64,000 nt of DNA, from NCBI RefSeq assembly GCF_030272615.1, contig NC_081406.1:472308400-472372399 (forward strand). Reading direction: 5' to 3'. The notes below the pieces were generated by a model. It was given only the letters and a program-made list of their open reading frames with translations, did not search any database and was not told the DNA's origin. The stretch is from Cryptomeria japonica (lineage: Eukaryota > Streptophyta > Pinopsida > Cupressales > Cupressaceae). Each line of letters begins with the position of its first letter. Positions within the stretch are counted from its first letter, which is position 1. A program made the position numbers and the translations under genes. This document shows, in pieces, positions 58,560 through 64,000 of the stretch.

Positions 58560-60893
58560 TCATCTATCCTCCCTTTAGTTGTTATACCCTCTGCTCGTGA
58601 TCTTAATGTATATCTAGTCGTGTACTCATGACGTGGAGGTCACTACAAGGGGGGGTCTGCTGCAATAACAAAGAAATGTTAAATTTATATGTTTTATTAT
58701 TATTGTTATAAGTATTTCATTAATTAAAATAACATTAGAGTGGTGCTCTTTACCTGATGGGGCCACATCATGTTCCTCATCTTGTCTTATAGCCTCATGC
58801 TCAACATGTTGAACACCCTCTAAATTCTCTAGAGTTGAAACACAAAAGGTTAGATTAATTAATAGACCAATTTCAATTAAATATATTTAAAATAACATTA
58901 GAGTGGTCCTCTTTACCTAATGGGGCCACATCATGTTCCTGATCTTGTCTAGCCTGATCATGCTCAACATGTTGATCACGCTCTACATGCTCTAAAGTTG
59001 AAACACAAAAGATTACATTAATTAATATGCCAATTACAATTAAATATGTTTAATTGTATTAATCCATAATGCATTTTGTATAGCACATGAATACATCTAG
59101 TACCAGGATGCACACGGCCATGACCTTCATCTGTAGTTGGTGCTCCACCCTCACTAGGCTACACTCCAATGTCATGTGCAGTATTATCATTGCTTGCCTA
59201 TTTAAAAAAAAAGGCACATAATTACTTTATGGTGGAAATTAATATTGAATAGATTGCATAAGTATTCAATTTTAAATAAACTTCATTAAGTTTATTTACC
59301 TACGTTTTCGATGCAGTGGAAGCTTGTGTTTTCCCAGTCAAGAGTCTTAAGCGTTCAGCCACAGCTCCATAGCCTTGTTGGAAGGCAATCTTCAAGTCCT
59401 CTTTTGTGGGCACTCTCTTGAATTCAGAACCCCGTATTTTTGCATAAGGTCATGAATTTTGCTTCTATGGTGTGATAAAACCAAAATTATTTGCAATTTA
59501 TTATTTGGATGTTATATTTCATTTATTGATAGTTACAATTCATGCGACTAATTTTATATAACCACTAGAGCCAAGTTTGTGCTACTCGTGTTTTTCTACT
59601 CTTGCCTTTGTTACCTTTGATGTGTTGGATAGCCTATGAAAAGTTTGAAATAAGCTAGATTATGTAAAAAGAAAGAGTAATCAGTATATAATTACATTGT
59701 TGCTAGTATCACATAATTTCCTTGGCCTGGTGGTGTCTTTCCTTTTTTATTTTCAGCCTTCTCCTTTCCATCCGACACTAGGTCCTTCCACTCCCTCTCC
59801 AAAATCATAGGGGGGTGCTCGTACTTTTTGTTCTTCTCTAAATGTGACCTATATTGATCCCTCACATACTTTAGATAGGTACCAACTTTCTTAAGGACCT
59901 TAGTTTGGTTGAATGTGTTATTACCGAACAACACAACTAAATGGTTAATGAGCTCATCTTTTAAATCTTCATTTTAGGCATTCCACTACGTACGTATGGT
60001 GGGCCCAAAGATCTCCAATGTAATATCATTTAGATGTTTATAAAAAACATCATTTCCTACAAAAAGATCATGGGATTATTAGTCTAAAAAAGAGTGATCA
60101 ATAAGTAAATTTCAATTGGATTATATATAATAATAACTAAAACATTTTAAAGTACCTAGGACCTTCTCTATATTTATGGGAATGAAATCGTCAGTCATCA
60201 TAAATGTGACCAGCAATGTACTCATACTAGTAATATGAGAAGATCTAGGAAATGTTGATAAAACATCACCAGTACTAATGGCCTCTGCATCCCCAAGTAC
60301 ATGTCCTGACGCATGTTCTAGCATGTGTTTGTTGCCAAAGGGTGCACTACCCGATGCCTACATGCTATGTGTTGCCAACATTTTAGTTGACAATATAGGC
60401 ACAAATGATGGGGTCGAATGATGTGATCTATACGTAAGAAGGTCAAGATAGACACTTGTACCAACCCCTACTCCCCGGGAAGCACCTACAGTACCCTGAT
60501 CATGGCCAATAGCATCATGAGGATGCAAAAAATCTTGTAAAAACAACACACATTTTAGTTCATGACATAAAATAGTATAAAATATAAAACCATGAATGAA
60601 CTTATTTTATAATTAAAGATCTCATGAGAGCTTACTTGCAAGTTTTGTGCTCTCTCAATCAATATTTTAACCCTTTCTCTTATCTCATCTATTTGAGGCA
60701 CTATAAATAATAACTGAAGGCTTTCTTCATTGCATTTTTTTTGGGTCTTCCTTATCATATCCAGAGGGTTTGTGGAATATGTGATTTCATCGTCACATAA
60801 TAGTGACTGCACCTCCCTATGGATGCTCTCCTGTACTCCTAGTGCCTTTCCCCTATCATCCAATTGTGACAAGAATATAAAAAATATTATCAA
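58560..60893 (-). pseudogene. Decayed multi-exon gene, possibly Ptta/En/Spm transposase-like
   Basis: At least eight exons can be followed on the minus strand with GT-AG borders: 60893-60636 (VQSLLCDDEITYSTNPLDMI; donor GTAAGC), 60533-60156 (DDFIPINIEKVLG; donor GTACTT), 60056-59696 (LVVLFGNNTFNQTKVLKKVG, then PPMILEREWKDLVSDGKEKA; donor GTAATT), 59633 to about 59570, about 59470-59300 (KRVPTKEDLKIAFQQGYGAV), about 59200-59107, and two near-identical small exons near 59000-58910 and 58835-58757. The splice from 60156 to 60056 keeps phase through a split Gly codon. Stops occur in several exons. The Trp-Lys-containing segment faintly resembles plant Ptta/En/Spm transposase proteins, and the nearby CACTA-like end fits, but the assignment is weak. 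Confidence 0.45.
58726..59052 (-). repeat. Tandem duplication of about 162 bp containing an exon
   Basis: Copies at about 58726-58888 and 58889-59052 share AACATTAGAGTGG-CCTCTTTACCT, GGGGCCACATCATGTTCCT, CATGCTCAACATGTTGA and GTTGAAACACAAAAG. Each copy encodes, on the minus strand, an exon ending QEHDVAPLG or EEHDVAPSG with a GTAAAG donor. Confidence 0.8.
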
Positions 60894-62619
60894 AATTAAC
60901 CAATAAAATTATAAAAAATAATAATAAAATGGTGCAGAGGCACCCAGGCATAAATATATCTTGTGAGGTCAAAGTACATTTTTTTGCTTATTTGTAATTT
61001 TCATATATGATTTGTAAGGTCATAAAGTCCATTGATATAAAAAACAACTCAATTGTAAGGCTTGAAGAGCCATTTTGTACCAAGAGATCTAATAGGTCTT
61101 GATAGAGTCAACTAAGGTCAAATTTCCATAAAAGGATTTAAAATGTTGTAATTTATTATATTGAGTGCATTTTTGTCATGTTGGAAACATCCAAGAAGGA
61201 TATGGTCAAATGTTGGAAAAGTGTGTGTCAAAAATGCAAAAGTTGCAAAGTTGCAACATTGCCAAAAAGTGCAAAAGACATGTAAAATGTGATCCATCGG
61301 TCATAAGTTGGTTGGACCAATTAGAAAGAGTGGAAATTAGTTTGTAATGGCTTATAAAATCATGTATGGTCGAGGTCAAAAGGGGAGTAGTTTTGAGGGC
61401 ATTTGACAAAGTTTACCCATCAAACCCTCAACTATCATAAAGGTTTAAAGGGTCTATGACTATCACCAAGCCAAGAAGGCTCATAAATGTTGTATTTTGA
61501 ATTTTCAAGTATTTTATAATGATGGTATAATGAAATAGATTTCCAGTGAATCCTTTCTTATTCATTTTCATGGAGTATTTGAAGAGATATAGTAGTTTTT
61601 CTAAAATTTGTTAAAACCCTTTGTTAGGGTAATCAAAGGATTTCAAAATTATGTCTATGTATGTACTTTATTGTTGCAAATGGGCATGTTATTTGCTGAA
61701 GGTTTGGCAATGTTTATGGGAGGCCCTAGTAACACTATTATATTAATGGACAGGTGATTAACGTGAATCAGTAAGTTTTTGGCATTTTATTGTTGAATGC
61801 AATAACCTCTCATGCTAAGGAAGTGATAATATGTTTTACTAGATATATGGGAGTTCATCTTATTAAGGGTTTTTTGTAAATAAAGAGTTTTGCAGTCCTT
61901 TATATTGTGATTAATTTGTTCCTTACCATGATCAGATTTGAATGACTGATGTAATGAAGATTTACAGCTTATCATTGAGTGTGGATTTAGTTGTAGTATG
62001 AAAGCCTTGAATGCTCCAAGACAATAGGATTCACTCCCAACTATGTTTTCTTTATAAAATATTGTGATCAAAATCAGAATGTGATCAGGTAATGAAAGTA
62101 AGGAATTGACAGTCTTAATTGGAGACAGTAACATGAAACAATGAGGTAACCATGTCGGGTAGAAATTCCTGGAGATGCATTGTGATATGTGATCTAGGCT
62201 GGAGCCTTCCCCATACGATCAATGTCCCGCTGTGACAAAAATTAAATATAAAAAACATTAGTGAAATGAACCAATAGACTTATGAAAACTAACATAATAA
62301 TAAAATGGTATATTGGAGTCATTAATTGGAGGTTGGGTAAAATGGTATATAGTATGTAGCACCCCCATAGTAACTGTGTTTGTATCTATGTGATTCAAAT
62401 TGTAATCAATTAGCAACTCTTCCCCTTAGTTATTGATTTTATTGCACATACAAATACATGATTTCTCTCGCACGCCTTGAATATGCAATTGGGTTGCTTA
62501 TTTGTTGACCCAAGTCATGTACTATTTATAAACCCTGTAGTATTCCCTAATGCTTTTGGTCTTCCATCAATGTACATAGCCACTCCTTTATTTTGATCAT
62601 TATCTTTTAGCTATATACA
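60894..62619 (+). other. Stretch with a short duplicated segment, no gene recognised
   Basis: The segment at about 60846-60945 recurs, diverged, at about 62208-62320 (CCTTTCCCC-AT, GTGACAA-AAT-ATATAAAAAA, AACCAATA and TAATAATAAAATGGT). The roughly 1.3 kb between them shows no coding signature. Confidence 0.4.
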
Positions 62620-63130
62620 ATTTGCTGACAGTGCATACCTACGCATACTTCGTGTATATCAAACTAGCTGCATCTAATATTTGTAACTGTAATAGGGTCT
62701 GACATACTCCATCAATTCGGTAACTTTATCGTAACAAACCTTTATGTCGTCCATGCAAAATAGGCGCAAACCATGTAATGATGATGGTACTATGTGATAT
62801 ATCCTCTCGTTGACACAAAAATCAGTGTTTATTGAAGGAAGTTCCTTGGGTACCCATTGTTTCTATAGATGTTTGTATGTCAAGGGCACCTCGACATCGC
62901 CTATGCTTTCATCATCATAAGAACATGACCCCCCTTCAGCAAGAAAAAATTCCATGCGTTTACAAAATTTTCTTCTAATCTTTTCACCTCTAGTTGATCT
63001 CCCTCTTTTAGACCTACTACATGTCTCACTTTCCTCTTCTCTTCCTGAATTTCCTTTACTCGAGGAAGACAGATCTGACAAATACCTATTTGGTGGTACC
63101 TGCACTCCATCGAATGAGAGTGATATTTAC
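62620..63130 (-). pseudogene. Unknown decayed ORF
   Basis: The minus-strand frame from about 63120 reads VQVPPNRYLSDLSSSSKGN, a basic stretch RSKRGRSTRGEKIRRKF, then MEFFLAEGGSCSYDDESIGD and VEVPLTYKHL with a stop at 62863. It continues in the same frame KQWVPKELPSINTDFCVNER, IYHIVPSSLHGLRLFCMDDI and VTELMEYVRPYYSYKY. Length and regular composition suggest a real but dead coding region. I do not recognise it. It lies upstream of and on the same strand as the multi-exon gene and could be its 5' part. Confidence 0.4.
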
Positions 63131-63269
63131 CAAAAATTCCTTGAGGTTTTTCATGGTCCATCAAGATGTGGGTGAGCATAACTATAAGGTGACAAAGAAC
63201 ATATACAAGAGATCATGGACTTAGTAGAGGTTTCCCAAAAGATGGACTTAGTTTTCCACACCCTTCAAC

Positions 63270-63654
63270 TTGGTCGGTTATTTTTCATGGAATTTGATTT
63301 GATTTCAAAAGGCATTGATAAAGATAAGATGTATGTCATCTTGTGTTATTCAAGATCTAGAAGGTCATGTGGTGGTAATAGGCAATGGGAGGATACCAAA
63401 TGGAACCAACAGCCTAGCGGAAGAAAGGGATCTGCTATTTGGTGTTAAATATTTAGCAATTAAAAATAAGGTCAAGAATCTTATAATTGAAGGGAATTCT
63501 CGGATCATTAACACAACTTTGATAAAATATCAAACCCCCAACTGGCAGTTAGATTATATCATTCAAGAAACAAGAGAGTTGCTCTCTTGTCTAGATTCAT
63601 ATCATATTATGCATTTCTATAGAGAAACAAACAAGATGGTAGACATTTTGTAAA
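63270..63654 (+). pseudogene. LINE C-terminal RNase H (RVT_3-type) fragment
   Basis: The plus strand reads SCVIQDLEGHVVVIGNGRIP, NGTNSLAEERDLLFGVKYLA with the conserved Glu, NLIIEGNSRIINTTLIKY where the family usually has DS, and ETRELLSCLDSYHIMHFYRE then TNKMVDIL. This is the pattern of plant RNase H-like domains found at the ends of LINE ORF2 proteins. RT is not seen upstream, so only the tail remains, as expected for 5'-truncated LINE copies. It is distinct from the tail at 51241-51480. Confidence 0.65.
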
Positions 63655-64000
63655 ATAGGGGATGTTAACAAGAAGAGAAAAAGAATACTCTTTCATCAAG
63701 GGAGCTCCATGAAGACAGAATTCTAATGGAGCACTTGGAGAGAGATTTGAACAAAGTTTAAGTATAGTTTTACTATATTTTATTATTGTTGATCGCAAAA
63801 AAGACCTTATGTGCAATAAATTAGTGAGACAAGATGTAAATGTCATCCAAAAATGGGTTTCTTTTTTATTACATAGGACACAACTGAAAAACATACTCCC
63901 ATGACGGTATGCCACTTCAATTGGATGCGAAGTGTAGATAATTAAATTAATTATTTTAATTAATTTAATTATGTTAATCCTTGTTCTCCTTAGTATTAAT
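63655..64000 (+). other. Sequence after the LINE tail
   Basis: No gene is recognised. A possible continuation of the LINE 3' end runs to about 63920; the last 60 bp are TTAATTAAT-type AT-rich sequence. Confidence 0.35.

Noticed and set aside
61787-62134. Minus-strand ORF of about 115 codons
   Set aside because: No domain, irregular composition and no splice or promoter context; probably chance.

Overview
The window is nuclear DNA of a seed plant with a large, transposon-packed genome. No intact host gene, rRNA, tRNA gene, bacterial operon or CRISPR array was found. LTRs of three copia-like families, tRNA-iMet primer sites, a Ty3/gypsy Tat-type element, LINE remnants with plant-type RNase H, and a decayed intron-containing gene all point to a plant. 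A gymnosperm would fit the abundance of old nested elements, but the sequence does not prove it.

Layout. 1-1482: the last codons of pol, multiple polypurine tracts and the 3' LTR of a Sirevirus-like copia element (+). 1483-13482: an old LTR element of family B (-), split at 3829-10503 by a complete family A element (+, perfect TSD AGATG). 13483-16360: AT-rich, no recognisable gene. About 16360-26952: a decayed Ty3/gypsy Tat-type element (-), interrupted by an internally deleted copia element (20502-22991, TSD ATCTT) and a family-B-type solo LTR (25008-26159, TSD CATCC). 26953-33716: a complete copia element with all gag-pol domains (-, TSD GCCTA/GTCTA), also inserted in this block. 33717-35835: unassigned. 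35836-42479: a second complete family A element (-). 42480-46000: unassigned. About 46150-51480: LINE remnant (+). 52420-53880: a related decayed ORF (+). 56051-56720: a candidate CACTA-type terminus with tandem CGTCG-rich repeats. 58560-60893: a decayed multi-exon gene (-) with a duplicated exon. 62620-63130: an unknown decayed ORF (-). 63270-63654: the RNase H tail of another LINE (+).

The most interesting system is the family A/B retroelement. Three copies (two of A, one of B) have LTRs, a tRNA-iMet primer-binding site and, where visible, Sirevirus-type polypurine tracts, but no protease, integrase or reverse transcriptase. They carry two other genes. ORF1 is gag-like: a coiled coil replaces the usual UBN2 gag domain and is followed by four CCHC zinc knuckles. 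ORF2 was originally about 1,140 codons: a conserved N-terminal domain, a basic proline-rich middle, a helical segment and a C-terminal coiled coil. Each copy is broken by different lesions, yet the layout and a nearly invariant ORF2 core are kept, which suggests selection while the family was active. LTR ends, PBS and PPT match those of the pol-bearing copia element at 26953-33716, so mobilisation in trans by a Sirevirus-like partner is the simplest model.
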